From NCBI RefSeq assembly GCF_000237995.1, contig NC_016605.1, positions 248,001-312,000 of the forward strand: DNA of 64,000 nucleotides, read 5' to 3'. The DNA comes from Pediococcus claussenii ATCC BAA-344 (GTDB lineage Bacteria > Bacillota > Bacilli > Lactobacillales > Lactobacillaceae). The notes below the pieces were generated by a model. The model searched no databases and had not been told where the DNA came from. It was given only the letters and a program-made list of their open reading frames with translations. Position numbers and translations under genes: made by a program. Numbering within the stretch: the first letter of the stretch is position 1; each line of letters opens with the position of its first letter. Below, piece by piece: positions 52,176-61,067 of the stretch.

Positions 52176-52595
52176 ATGGATCTTAGTAAGATAGAAAAAT
52201 GGATTTCAATATACAATCGTGCAGTTCGAGAGTGGATAAATATTCAATTAAAGGATGTACCTGAATTGAATGATAGCAACTATTATTATGTTTTACTGGT
52301 ATTTGAAAATCCAGGTGTTTCACAAAAAGACCTTATTAAAGGTATTTATCGGGAACAAAGCATTGTAACCAAGGCAATTAAATTTTTAATTGAACATGGT
52401 TGGTTGCGACGTGAAAAAAATGCTCAAGATCGACGTAAATCTAAAATATTTGTGACAGAAAAGGGACGGAGTAATTATCAATTTTTGAAAGGAATTGCTA
52501 GTGGTGCCAGTGAGTTTGCAACTCAAGGACTAAGTGAGAATGAAGCTATGCAGCTACAGCTCCTAATTAAAAAAGCAACAAAACCAATTCTTTAA
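52176..52595 (+). CDS. MarR family transcriptional regulator
   Basis: 139 residues with a winged helix: NPGVSQKDLIKGIYREQSIV near residue 48 (helix-turn-helix) and GWLRREKNAQDRRKSKIFVT near 80 (wing). It lies directly after the MFS gene with no gap for a promoter, so the two form one operon. It most likely represses the promoter at 50757-50805 and releases on ligand binding. Confidence 0.88.
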   Translation: MDLSKIEKWISIYNRAVREWINIQLKDVPELNDSNYYYVLLVFENPGVSQKDLIKGIYREQSIVTKAIKFLIEHGWLRREKNAQDRRKSKIFVTEKGRSNYQFLKGIASGASEFATQGLSENEAMQLQLLIKKATKPIL

Positions 52596-52729
52596 TGTAT
52601 AAGTGAGATAGTGATTTTAATTTGTACAGTAAAAATTAAAAAATTCTTTCTAATTCTGATTGTTAATCGTCACCAAGTATACTAAAATGATTATGGGGAA
52701 TTAATTAATTTTAATACAGGAGAGTAGAC

Positions 52730-53992
52730 ATGAATAGAAACCGAATTTTAGGTTTTGCTTTAATGAGTGGGATTTTGTTAACACCGCTAGCTTTGAATAC
52801 TACAAACGCATTGGCTGATAGTTTTTATGGTAGTCAATCTAATGCAGAGCGTGCGGACATAACTAATTGGGTTGCTAATACGCCACAACAAATCAGTAAC
52901 AATATTGCTGCACAACATATTGATGTTAATAGCTCAAACGAGAATCGGTATGTGATCCAGTGGGGTGACACATTATCTGGTATTTCTGCGGCAACTGGTA
53001 TTTCAGTTCAAAAACTCGCGTACGATAACAACATAAAAAATATTGATTTAATATATGCTGGGGATGTTTTGCTTTTGAATCGTAACGGAACTGTGCCAAC
53101 TGACTATAGCTATTATGGGGATGGTACTTATGTTGCGATGACGAAAGTTGAAATTAACTTATTCGTTGATAATTCTGAAACAGTTAACATTAATAATTCG
53201 CCCGTTGTTAATATAGATAACAGTAAAAATACATTTAAGCCGGCTGAAAATGCTGGGAAAGAAAACGTAACAACTTCGGGTGAAGCTACTGATAGTTCAT
53301 CCAATAGTTCAATTGAAAGTTCAACTACCAAGGATAATGAGTCTAAGAGCCACAAAGACAAAGACAAGAAGTCGGATGATACTGAAGAAATGTCCATGTC
53401 CGATTTTAAAGATGAAGTTGAAAATGATATTAATAACCATCTGAATTCTGGAAGCATTTCATTTGAGGACAGCGATTCGAGTGATTCAAGTGACTCTACT
53501 AGTGATGATACTAAGACTGAAAAAGTTTACAGTAGCGATCAGTCCGTTAAAACAGACAGTAAGAAGTTAACGAGTGATAACGCTGATGCTGTAGCTAAAG
53601 AAATTGCTGAAAAGCTTGATTCTGACGGAAAGACTTCTGATTTATCTGATGCAGACAGTGCAGTTTTAAGTTTGTCTGCTGATGGGGACAAGTTCCAATT
53701 TAATATTACCTCCACTACTACCAAAGATGAAGATTCTTCAAGTAGTGATAGTGATTCTTCAGACAGCTCGGATAGCAGTGACAAGTCTTCAAAGGATACC
53801 GATTCTAATGATGATAATGATTCAGATTCAAATACGGAGTCGGATAAATCTAGTGACGAACAAAAAGACGATACGGATTCAAGTTCAGAGAAATCTAAGG
53901 ATACTGAAGAACAGGATCATCATGATGCTGATCAATCATCTTCAAACGATCAAGCAGCTACCAATAGTAATTCAGATGATAGTGACAAATAG
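52730..53992 (+). CDS. secreted LysM-domain protein with Ser/Asp-rich tail
   Basis: 420 residues. A signal peptide ends at ALA-D near residue 29-30. One LysM domain lies at about 72-118 (YVIQWGDTLSGISAATGISV...), expected to bind peptidoglycan. From about 160 the chain is low complexity: Lys/Glu/Ser, then long Ser-Asp runs (SDSDSSDSSDSSDKSS) to the end, interrupted by a short ordered-looking part (about 278-325). No LPXTG or catalytic domain is present, so attachment would rest on LysM alone. The acidic tail may act as a spacer or cation binder (inference). GGAGAG precedes ATG 52730. Confidence 0.85.
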   Translation: MNRNRILGFALMSGILLTPLALNTTNALADSFYGSQSNAERADITNWVANTPQQISNNIAAQHIDVNSSNENRYVIQWGDTLSGISAATGISVQKLAYDNNIKNIDLIYAGDVLLLNRNGTVPTDYSYYGDGTYVAMTKVEINLFVDNSETVNINNSPVVNIDNSKNTFKPAENAGKENVTTSGEATDSSSNSSIESSTTKDNESKSHKDKDKKSDDTEEMSMSDFKDEVENDINNHLNSGSISFEDSDSSDSSDSTSDDTKTEKVYSSDQSVKTDSKKLTSDNADAVAKEIAEKLDSDGKTSDLSDADSAVLSLSADGDKFQFNITSTTTKDEDSSSSDSDSSDSSDSSDKSSKDTDSNDDNDSDSNTESDKSSDEQKDDTDSSSEKSKDTEEQDHHDADQSSSNDQAATNSNSDDSDK

Positions 53993-54011
53993 TTTGAAGG
54001 AGAATTAGAAG

Positions 54012-54476
54012 ATGAAGAAAAAGATTTGGATTGTACTTGGGATTATCGTGGCATTGTTATTAGTTATTGGTGGTATGTATTTTCATATGAGTAATGCGGT
54101 TGCAAAAGACGTTCAGGGGAACACGTATCGTTATCAGAGTGTTTCAGGCGATAAGGCCTTATATGTAACTTTTGAACGCGAAGGAAATAAAGTAGTAGTA
54201 AATCCAAACAAAAACACGGCATTAAGTGCTGCAAAGAGTCAGTCAGCATTTAATACTGAATATAGTAGTCAAGAAAAGGATGGAACATGGAATTATAAGG
54301 CCCAAGGAAATAAGCTGACCCTAGCCAAAAAGGTTGGAAATCAAGTTTCACAGTGGCAATATAATGACATTTTATCTATTAAGAGTAAGTTTGTATCCTT
54401 TAATTTTACCTATCAGATTGCTAAAGCTGGTCAAGGGGTTGTAAAGAACAGAACGGTATTTGATAAGGTTAACTAG
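54012..54476 (+). CDS. membrane-anchored hypothetical protein downstream of the LysM protein
   Basis: 154 residues: a short basic start, one membrane span (IWIVLGIIVALLLVIGGMYF, about 5-24), then an extracellular beta-rich domain of about 125 residues. There is no lipobox Cys, so it is a membrane anchor or uncleaved signal. GAAGGAG lies before ATG 54012, 19 bp after the LysM gene, with a terminator after it; the two genes form an operon. Family not recognised. Joint expression with a wall-binding protein suggests an envelope role. Confidence 0.75.
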   Translation: MKKKIWIVLGIIVALLLVIGGMYFHMSNAVAKDVQGNTYRYQSVSGDKALYVTFEREGNKVVVNPNKNTALSAAKSQSAFNTEYSSQEKDGTWNYKAQGNKLTLAKKVGNQVSQWQYNDILSIKSKFVSFNFTYQIAKAGQGVVKNRTVFDKVN

Positions 54477-54510
54477 CAATGCCTTTCGGCTTATTACTAT
54501 TTCCTATAAA

Positions 54511-54557
54511 AAGAACGCTTAAACGATGACTTAGCCATTGTTTAAGCGTTTTTTGTG
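54511..54557. terminator. terminator of the LysM operon
   Basis: AACGCTTAAAC and GTTTAAGCGTT form an 11-bp stem followed by T6 on the + strand. On the minus strand a CTTTTTATAGG tail follows, so it may work both ways. Confidence 0.88.
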
Positions 54558-54577
54558 ATAGTTATCAATTCAAATTA

Positions 54578-54706
54578 CTAAATCCCGTTAATAAGTTTCC
54601 GGCGTATTTCCTCGATCGAAACACTTGAAATCTCTGTACAGTCGCTGAGTATAATTATTGCAGCGAAAAGCCCAATAAAAAGCGGCAGAAGTAAACCAAA
54701 CAACAT
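54578..54706 (-). CDS. possible small membrane peptide (42 aa)
   Basis: ATG 54706 to TAG 54578 on the minus strand encodes a peptide with one hydrophobic span (LFGLLLPLFIGLFAAIIIL) and a charged end (IEEIRRKLINGI). It would finish at the bidirectional terminator 54511-54557. There is no clear ribosome site, so it may be chance. Nothing else in 54558-55059 looks coding apart from the kup promoter. Confidence 0.25.
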   Translation of the reverse strand: MLFGLLLPLFIGLFAAIIILSDCTEISSVSIEEIRRKLINGI

Positions 54707-54959
54707 AACACAATTAACTGAATGATAAGTTATAAATACTAGGTAATGATTTATCTTTCAGTGGCCCACTTTTCGCATGAGTATCAATGACATATTAACA
54801 AAAAAATCAGTAGTCACTTCGTACAATAATATTGCTTTTTATCCAATAACAATTTAAAATTTGTTTTACTTAACGGTTAAATGAGGTTTTTCGTGTAATA
54901 TAGGTGATTTAGAAAAGCAATTATGGCTAAGATGGCACTTTATAAAGTGTGATTTAATG

Positions 54960-55011
54960 TGACTATAGTCATCAAAAATAAATTTGAATTTTTTTGAATA
55001 ACGTATATTAT
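54960..55011 (+). promoter_or_regulatory. kup promoter with upstream palindromes
   Basis: TTGAAT (54984-54989), 16 bp, TATTAT (55006-55011). Just upstream is the perfect palindrome TGACTATAGTCA (54960-54971), and before that CACTTTATAAAGTG (54936-54949). Either could be an operator; the regulator is unknown. Confidence 0.55.
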
Positions 55012-55059
55012 TAGTCAGGTTAAGGTTGTTTTTAAATCAATATTTAAGAGGAAAAGACT

Positions 55060-57102
55060 ATGAGTTTATCTAAAAGTATTCATAAAAAAAGTTTTTTCGG
55101 AATGCTGATTACATTGGGAATTGTGTATGGTGATATTGGCACATCTCCATTGTATGTTATGAATGCGATTGTTTCTGATGCGGGTAAATTTGGCAATGCC
55201 AAGCCGGAATACATCATTGGATCAATTTCTTTGATTTTCTGGACGTTAATGTTAATTACTACGATTAAGTATGTAATTATTGCAATGAAAGCAGACAATA
55301 ACCACGAGGGTGGTATTTTTGCATTATACGCACTGGTTAGAAAGCGTGGTAAGTGGTTAGTTGTACCGGCTTTAATTGGTGGGGCGGCTCTTTTGGCTGA
55401 TGGAACGCTAACTCCGGCCGTTACCGTTACTTCGGCTATTGAAGGCTTAAAGGGTAGAACAATTGGTATGATTAACATTTCAAACTCACAAATGATGGTG
55501 TTAATTAGTGTGTCTATAATTTTATTTGTTCTATTTTTGACACAAAGGTTCGGAACGGCAGCGATTGGCCGTTCATTTGGTCCCATTATGCTTTTATGGT
55601 TTGTCTTTCTTGGCGTAGCTGGTGTTATAAATATTGGCCCTCACTGGGATATTTTACGTGCAATTTCTCCACTATATGCGATTGAGATTTTATTTAGCCC
55701 GGTCAATAAAGCCGGAATATTTATTTTAGGAAGTATTTTCCTTGCTACCACTGGTGCAGAAGCATTGTATTCTGATATGGGTCACGTTGGAAAGGCCAAT
55801 ATTTATTGGACATGGCCATTTGTTTTTGCAATGTTGATGTTGAATTATTTTGGACAAGGGGTTTGGATGTTAAACAATTATAATAATCCAGCATTTACAC
55901 ATATGAGTGATATTAATCCCTTCTATGAAATGGTTCCACAAAATTTTCAACTATTCGCAATCATTATTGCGACATTAGCAGCGGTCATTGCCTCTCAAGC
56001 ACTAATCACTGGATCCTTTACCTTAGTAAATGAGGCAATCATCCTCAAGTTCTTACCTCGTTTGAAAATTACACATCCGAGCAAAATTCGAGGCCAAATT
56101 TATATTGGCGGAGTTAACTGGATTTTGTTCGTACTAACCATGGGTATTGTTTGGTTCTTCCAAACATCTCAGCATATGGAAGCTGCATACGGTTTGGCGA
56201 TTACGATCACAATGCTAATGACAACCATGTTATTGTACGAATTTATGCGCCAGAAATTTTCCTTTGGTGCTGGCTTGGCCGTGTTACTCGGCTTTGGAAC
56301 TCTTGAATCTGTATTCTTGATTGCTAGTTTGACAAAGTTTATTCATGGGGGTTATTTAACATTATTATTAACGTTACTCATTTTGTCAGTAATGTATGTC
56401 TGGTATTTCGGAAACAAGAGGCGTGAATCGTATGTTCGTGACAGTGAGTATGTATCATTGACAGACTACGTTGAACAGTTGCAAAGTTTGAGTCATAATC
56501 AACATTTTCCAATATATGCAACTAATCTTGTATATTTGGCAAAAGTACTTCCAAATGATAAGTATCGTGTAAAACGTAATGTAGTCTCTTCGATTCTTGA
56601 TCAACAGCCCAAACGTGCAAAAGTATATTGGTTTGTAACGATTAATGAGACTAATGAACCATTTGATAGTTACTACACAGTTGATTTAATGGGAACCGAA
56701 AATGTTGTTAGTGTGCAGTTGTACCTTGGATTTAAGAAAAATCAAAATGTGAATAGCTATTTACGACAAATTATTCAAGATTTGATTAGTGAGAATGTTA
56801 TAGAGACACAAAAGACTTGCTATGGCACGAATCTGAACCGAACAGTTGGTGATTTTAAGTACGTTATTATAAGCCAACAATTAGTTGATCTGGGGTCTAA
56901 TCCAGAAGTTAAAAGATGGGATCAACTTCTAATTGGAGGTAGGGTATTATTGCAAAATATAACAACTTCACCAGCTATTTGGTACGGCTTAGAGTACAGT
57001 ACGGTAGCAGAAGAAACTGACCCGCTATTCACATATCGAAAGTATGACATTATGTTTAAACAAAGACGCATTATCAATTGGAAACATAAGATTAAAAAGT
57101 AA
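55060..57102 (+). CDS. kup: Kup-type potassium uptake protein
   Basis: 680 residues of the KUP/HAK family, H+-coupled K+ uptake. About 12 spans occupy residues 12-455, starting with [20 protein letters not shown] (the family's most conserved stretch). [13 protein letters not shown] and [14 protein letters not shown] follow. A cytoplasmic C-terminal domain of about 220 residues follows. AGAGGAAAA precedes ATG 55060. It is monocistronic, with a terminator after it. It serves turgor and pH homeostasis, and is often controlled by c-di-AMP in Firmicutes. Confidence 0.95.
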   Translation: MSLSKSIHKKSFFGMLITLGIVYGDIGTSPLYVMNAIVSDAGKFGNAKPEYIIGSISLIFWTLMLITTIKYVIIAMKADNNHEGGIFALYALVRKRGKWLVVPALIGGAALLADGTLTPAVTVTSAIEGLKGRTIGMINISNSQMMVLISVSIILFVLFLTQRFGTAAIGRSFGPIMLLWFVFLGVAGVINIGPHWDILRAISPLYAIEILFSPVNKAGIFILGSIFLATTGAEALYSDMGHVGKANIYWTWPFVFAMLMLNYFGQGVWMLNNYNNPAFTHMSDINPFYEMVPQNFQLFAIIIATLAAVIASQALITGSFTLVNEAIILKFLPRLKITHPSKIRGQIYIGGVNWILFVLTMGIVWFFQTSQHMEAAYGLAITITMLMTTMLLYEFMRQKFSFGAGLAVLLGFGTLESVFLIASLTKFIHGGYLTLLLTLLILSVMYVWYFGNKRRESYVRDSEYVSLTDYVEQLQSLSHNQHFPIYATNLVYLAKVLPNDKYRVKRNVVSSILDQQPKRAKVYWFVTINETNEPFDSYYTVDLMGTENVVSVQLYLGFKKNQNVNSYLRQIIQDLISENVIETQKTCYGTNLNRTVGDFKYVIISQQLVDLGSNPEVKRWDQLLIGGRVLLQNITTSPAIWYGLEYSTVAEETDPLFTYRKYDIMFKQRRIINWKHKIKK

Positions 57103-57156
57103 TTGTGGAATAAAGTTAATTAAGAGATAGCTTTTACCTAAAAATTAATAAATACG

Positions 57157-57207
57157 AAATAGAGTATGAAACGACTAAATAAATAGTCTAATTCATACTC
57201 TATTTTT
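57157..57207 (+). terminator. terminator of kup
   Basis: AAATAGAGTATGAA and TTCATACTCTATTT pair as a 14-bp stem, followed by T. The remaining 57208-57502 contains no gene I can support. Confidence 0.87.
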
Positions 57208-57502
57208 GAATTCTAGATAGTGACTTTAAAAAGATGATTTATATCTCAAATATGCTAATTAATTATTCTTTAATAGTGGTTTACGGTTAGAAATTGCCGT
57301 CTACTCAGTTTACCAAAATATCGTCGATCAAATTTTGGCGAGTGCGTAAATTGAGCTCTGAATATTACAATAACGGGGATTACCACCAAACATTCGTCCC
57401 ATATTTGATGTTTAAGTATGCTTTTCCTATTATGGCGTTTTATGGGTGATTTATAATATAGCTTTAATTACAACGATAAACGTTAGCGCTTTTTGTTAAA
57501 AA

Positions 57503-58042
57503 TTAAATACCAAAAGAAGCTTGGTATTCAAGTGTTCCAGAAATATTATCTAAATTGTGTGGCTGGAGCTCTTTCATCATGAAAAATTTATTATCAACAT
57601 CAAACGGTGCGTTTATATCAAAAGTACTGGCTGGAGCATACCCAAATCGACCGTAATAAGCAGGATCGCCTAGAATGCTAATTGCTAAAAGTCCAAATTT
57701 GGTGGCGCGCTGTTCTAATTCGTGTAGTAAAAGTGTACCGACACCTTGTTTTTGGAAGTTAGGTAAAACAGCAAGTGGAGCTAGAACTCCTATTTTTTGA
57801 GAAATCGTGGCAGAAGAATTCTTGATTTTAGCTGTAGAAAGCATGGCATGACCTATAACTTGCGTCTTATCTGAAACAGCGATGATATCGAAGTCAGGTA
57901 TATAAAGTTTTTCATTACGCAACTTTGTGATTAAAAGATGTTCAGTACCATCGGAATGATCTGCTTTTGCAAAGGCCTTTTTTTCAATCTGAACTGTTGT
58001 ACTGTATTGGTCTGGTGAAATTGATTTAATTGTGAATGACAT
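57503..58042 (-). CDS. GNAT family N-acetyltransferase
   Basis: 179 residues. The acetyl-CoA motif is APLAVLPNFQKQGVGTLLLHE (V-x-P-x4-Q/R-x-x-G-x-G/A) near residue 90, and ILGDPAYYGRFGYAPAS near 122 is typical of the YhbS-like group. The start ATG 58042 follows AAAAAGGAG on the minus strand. It is divergent from the cadmium-resistance gene with under 100 bp between them, so the two promoters may overlap. Substrate unknown. Confidence 0.87.
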   Translation of the reverse strand: MSFTIKSISPDQYSTTVQIEKKAFAKADHSDGTEHLLITKLRNEKLYIPDFDIIAVSDKTQVIGHAMLSTAKIKNSSATISQKIGVLAPLAVLPNFQKQGVGTLLLHELEQRATKFGLLAISILGDPAYYGRFGYAPASTFDINAPFDVDNKFFMMKELQPHNLDNISGTLEYQASFGI

Positions 58043-58075
58043 AAAAACTCCTTTTTGTTTATTGTAACAAGAATA

Positions 58076-58119
58076 TTGACTTAGTAGTTAATTGAATATA
58101 TGATAAGTGTATCATATAT
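58076..58119 (+). promoter_or_regulatory. promoter and ArsR-type operator of the cadD-arsR operon
   Basis: TTGACT (58076-58081), 17 bp, TATGAT (58099-58104). ATATATGAT (58096-58104) and ATCATATAT (58111-58119) are perfect inverted 9-mers six bases apart that overlap the -10 box. This layout is that of SmtB/ArsR-family operators, so repression by the regulator at 58718 is expected. Confidence 0.78.
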
Positions 58120-58141
58120 CATATAAGAAAGAAGACTTAGC

Positions 58142-58705
58142 ATGAATTTTGGTTTACTTACAGCAACATTTATAGGGGTTAACCTTGATTTCTTTATTAT
58201 CTTATTATTCTTGCTAAAAGAATTTAAGTTATCACGCGTCATGATCGGGTATTTGGCTGGTGTAGTTTTATTGATGAGTTTGAGCTTTGGAATTGGGAAA
58301 ACGCTGGAATTGTTTGCGCCTGAGTGGATTTTGGGTGTATTAGGTTTTATTCCAATTTACATGGGGTTACGAGATGATGATGACGATACAAAAATCCATG
58401 ATTCGGAATCGCAAATTTGGAATGTATTTATAACATATTTGGCAGTATGTGCTGGATGTAATCTTTCGATTTTTCTACCGGTACTGATTGGGGAAACATT
58501 TACTAACTTCGTTTTAACATTAGTTTATATTGGGGCTTTGACGATATTGGCCGTTTTACTAATTAAATGGCTTGGAAGTAATAAGTACGTTGCTGGGTTC
58601 ATGGACCATTACGGCGAAGTTTTAATGAAAATTTGCTATATTGGAGTAGGTATATACGTGCTATTTGATAGCGGATTTATTATGCACATCATTCATCTAT
58701 TTTAA
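58142..58705 (+). CDS. CadD-family cadmium/heavy-metal resistance transporter
   Basis: 187 residues with about five membrane spans and an acidic loop (RDDDDDTKIHDSES near residue 77). Length and hydropathy match the CadD family of Firmicutes. CAGCN near 102 provides cysteines in a membrane span that could contact metal. The downstream metal-sensing ArsR gene supports the call. It probably exports Cd2+ or limits its effect; Zn2+ is also possible. Confidence 0.83.
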   Translation: MNFGLLTATFIGVNLDFFIILLFLLKEFKLSRVMIGYLAGVVLLMSLSFGIGKTLELFAPEWILGVLGFIPIYMGLRDDDDDTKIHDSESQIWNVFITYLAVCAGCNLSIFLPVLIGETFTNFVLTLVYIGALTILAVLLIKWLGSNKYVAGFMDHYGEVLMKICYIGVGIYVLFDSGFIMHIIHLF

Positions 58706-58717
58706 GGACTGGTAGTA

Positions 58718-59038
58718 ATGCAAAAGAAGATTAGTGAACAAGAAATGGAAGAAACTGTTCGGATTTACAAACTGTTAGGGAATCCGTTGAGAATTAAAAT
58801 TTTATATTTTTTGGAAAATAACCAGGCAGATGTATCAACAATTGTTAGTGAACTGGGTGTTGATCAATCGGCTGTATCACACCAGTTAGCGTTGTTAAAG
58901 AAGCATCAGTTAGTAGATAGTATAAAAAAAGGAAAACATGTTTATTATGAGCTAGATGACCCGCATATTCTTAGAATAGTGGATGATACGTTGGCACACG
59001 TAGCGCATGTTATTTTAGGAAGACCCCACCCTTATTAA
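58718..59038 (+). CDS. ArsR/SmtB family metal-sensing repressor
   Basis: 106 residues: helix-turn-helix ADVSTIVSELGVDQSAVSHQ near residue 37 and a beta wing. The C-terminal helix carries Asp, His, His, His in DDPHILRIVDDTLAHVAH with spacing D-x-H-x10-H-x-x-H. This is identical in spacing to the alpha-5 zinc site of CzrA/SmtB. An N-terminal Cys site as in CadC is absent. It therefore should sense Zn/Co-like ions (perhaps Cd) and release the operator at 58096-58119. It lies 12 bp after the transporter gene. Confidence 0.9.
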   Translation: MQKKISEQEMEETVRIYKLLGNPLRIKILYFLENNQADVSTIVSELGVDQSAVSHQLALLKKHQLVDSIKKGKHVYYELDDPHILRIVDDTLAHVAHVILGRPHPY

Positions 59039-59040
59039 TA

Positions 59041-59322
59041 AAAGAGAGAGAGGAAAAAGGCGGTTAACCACCGAGTATTAGCAGGGTTCAACATTATGAC
59101 GGGTTAGGTCATGAAGTTGAAGCAAGCTAAACGGAGGAGGTTGTCTTTTGTAACTCATTTCAGAAAGAGAGAGAGGAAAAAGGCGGTTAACCACCGAGTA
59201 TTAGCAGGGTTCAACATTATGACGGGTTAGGTCATGAAGTTGAAGCAAGCTAAACGGAGGGGGTTGTCTTTTGCAACTCATTTCAGAAAAAGAGAGAGGA
59301 AAAAGGCGGTTAACCACCGAGT
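59041..59322 (-). repeat. tandem 123-bp repeat (2.3 copies) of the interspersed hairpin family
   Basis: Copies at 59041-59163 and 59164-59286 are nearly identical (about three differences); a third begins at 59287 and stops at 59322. Each full copy has a hairpin TTCAAC-att-ATGAC-GGGTTAG-GTCAT-gaa-GTTGAA (59087-59121 in copy 1). On the minus strand the core equals that of the 18-kb repeats. A short minus-strand ORF (MLNPANTRWLTAFFLSLF) occurs in both copies, without a ribosome site, and is not called. This fills the gap between arsR and msrA. Confidence 0.9.
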
Positions 59323-59392
59323 CAATCTTATTAATTGAAGTAAAACTAATTCCAACGTACAATCCAGTCAGCATACTAAAGAGTGGGATGAT

Positions 59393-60235
59393 ATGATGAA
59401 TTTGAAACGGGAAAATATTGAAAGCAATATTTACAATCTTATTTTAAATCCGCACACACGAGAATGGGAGCGCGAACAGTTAAAAACTGTCCAAAATGGT
59501 ATTAGTAGTGGGATGAATTTTAATGTTGAGATTGATAAACTAGAGGCTATCCTACGACCTTTGGCTGTGCGGAATAACTTAACACCTGATGTAACCGATT
59601 TTTATAATCAGATTACGGGAAAGCAATCGGAAACATCGGTTTTTGATTTAAGTCGACATTATGCTAAAGACGAACCTTATCAAGAACGGGCAATTTTTGC
59701 AGGAGGCTGTTTTTGGTGTATGGTGGAGCCCTTTGAAAAAAGAGCAGGGATTGTTGCAGTTTTCTCAGGATATACCGGTGGGCATGTAGACAATCCGTCC
59801 TATGAACAGGTAACAGGTCAATATACAGGTCATGTAGAAGCGGTTGAGATTATTTTTGATAAACGCGTTGTGTCATATCAGGATTTAGTGACTTTATATT
59901 GGCAACTTACAGATCCGACCGACGAAAGTGGGCAGTTTGCGGATCGAGGAGATAGTTATCGACCAGTTATTTTTGTTAAGGACCAAGAACAGCGTGAGAT
60001 CGCAGAGAAATCAAAACAGGAGTTGGAAAATGCTGGGATGTATACCAAGCCGATCGTAACACGGATTGAACCAACTGCTAAATTTTGGCCAGCAGAAAAT
60101 TTTCATCAAGAATTCTATAAGAAGAACCCAAAACGATACCAGCATTTAGAAAGAGAGCGAACTCAGTTTTTACGTTATCTTCGTTTTAAGGGATGGTTTA
60201 AAATGAACCTAAGAAGGTTTAAGGTTATTAAGTAA
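59393..60235 (+). CDS. msrA: peptide methionine sulfoxide reductase MsrA with N-terminal extension
   Basis: MsrA repairs S-methionine sulfoxide. The catalytic motif [13 protein letters not shown] has Cys near residue 107; [16 protein letters not shown] and GHVEAVEI follow. The 280 residues are longer than the ~170-residue core because of a roughly 95-residue helical N-terminal extension ([20 protein letters not shown]...) seen in other lactobacilli, role unknown. ATG 59393 or 59396 fits GAGTGGGA. The resolving Cys of longer MsrA forms is not obvious. Confidence 0.93.
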   Translation: MMNLKRENIESNIYNLILNPHTREWEREQLKTVQNGISSGMNFNVEIDKLEAILRPLAVRNNLTPDVTDFYNQITGKQSETSVFDLSRHYAKDEPYQERAIFAGGCFWCMVEPFEKRAGIVAVFSGYTGGHVDNPSYEQVTGQYTGHVEAVEIIFDKRVVSYQDLVTLYWQLTDPTDESGQFADRGDSYRPVIFVKDQEQREIAEKSKQELENAGMYTKPIVTRIEPTAKFWPAENFHQEFYKKNPKRYQHLERERTQFLRYLRFKGWFKMNLRRFKVIK

Positions 60236-60268
60236 GATGTAATTTATAAAACGAATACGGGTGACGAC

Positions 60269-60700
60269 ATGAATGCTTTACGAATTGTGGTTTATAGTGC
60301 GCTATGGGCTTTAAATATTGGATTGTTGCTATTAATTAATGCATCCCATTTCAATTTTGAATTGATTTTATTTGCCTTAACCATTCCGATTGCAACGCTC
60401 TTTTTTATTCTTATCACAAGGCGAGGCAACCCTAGTAATGATTTAACAACGTCCTTTTGGTCATTTAACATCAATGAATTTAATTTCTGGGAGAAAGCGT
60501 TAATCGTTGTTGCGATTGTTTCGTATCTTGTTCCTTTAAAAATTGCTCTTTGGATCACGGCGCTCGTTGCAATGATTTTAATTGGTGATCGATTGAAGCG
60601 TAAAAGAATCGGAATCACTGGTAGTAACATGTTTAGGCTGCTATGGCAGTTGTTAATATTTAACCTGTTTTTTATGATGATTTTTTTAGGTGTTAAATAA
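60269..60700 (+). CDS. hypothetical membrane protein
   Basis: 143 residues with about four hydrophobic spans: 7-23, 31-50, 77-103, and 124-141. The loop between the second and third spans is polar. No family is recognised. It follows msrA by 33 bp without terminator and could be co-transcribed. Confidence 0.7.
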   Translation: MNALRIVVYSALWALNIGLLLLINASHFNFELILFALTIPIATLFFILITRRGNPSNDLTTSFWSFNINEFNFWEKALIVVAIVSYLVPLKIALWITALVAMILIGDRLKRKRIGITGSNMFRLLWQLLIFNLFFMMIFLGVK

Positions 60701-60731
60701 AATACAATGTTAATTACATTTGAAAATTCCC

Positions 60732-60759
60732 TTGACATTAAATAAATATGAGCTATACT
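60732..60759 (+). promoter_or_regulatory. promoter of the metE-metF operon
   Basis: Consensus -35 TTGACA, 16 bp, TATACT. Transcription would start just before the T-box leader. Confidence 0.83.
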
Positions 60760-60784
60760 CTCATTAATATCTAATTTAATCGTG

Positions 60785-61033
60785 TTGATGAGAAGAGTAA
60801 CTATTCAAGGTAAACGCAGAGAACTTCTAGTTGGTGAAAGGAAGCATTACGGAGAATGGTGAAGATGAGCTCGGAGCGTGTAACCGGTGCAAGCTAGGTT
60901 ACCGTAAGCAGACGTTACACTGCAACAGTTTATATAGACTGATTGAGGAAGCGTGTGATGATTAGCTTCGAGTACAAGGTGGTACCGCATAAGTGCCCTT
61001 GCCGTAATGGTGAGGGGTTGCGGCCACCTTTTT
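60785..61033 (+). ncRNA. T-box riboswitch leader (methionine)
   Basis: Stem I features (AGAACTTCTAGTTGGTGAAAG region) and the T-box AAGGTGGTACCGC at 60976-60988 are present. A terminator then pairs GGTGGtaccGC with GCGGCCACC before TTTTTT. The bulge TGGT is complementary to an ACCA tRNA end. A likely specifier codon is ATG at 60865-60867 (an ATG at 60856 is the alternative), fitting control by uncharged tRNA-Met. Uncharged tRNA would favour the antiterminator and switch on metE-metF. Confidence 0.93.
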
Positions 61034-61067
61034 TATTTGCACAAATAAATTACTGGAGGAGAGTTTT

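Noticed and set aside
53682-54008. 108-codon + strand ORF in another frame of the LysM gene
   Set aside because: Arises from the repetitive Ser/Asp codons (GAT/AGT) read out of frame.
55080-55586. 168-codon antisense ORF in kup
   Set aside because: Lies fully within the conserved kup N-terminal region; no start signals.
57208-57502. Remnant of a gene between kup and the acetyltransferase
   Set aside because: A short open piece (EIAVYSVYQNIVDQILASA) is visible but too short and isolated to call.
59041-59322. CRISPR array
   Set aside because: Units are long (123 bp), abut each other without spacers, and no cas genes are near; it is a tandem repeat.
60292-60738. 148-codon minus-strand ORF opposite the hypothetical membrane protein
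   Set aside because: The + strand frame has better start context and orientation with its neighbours; the minus frame has no ribosome site and would begin inside the metE promoter.
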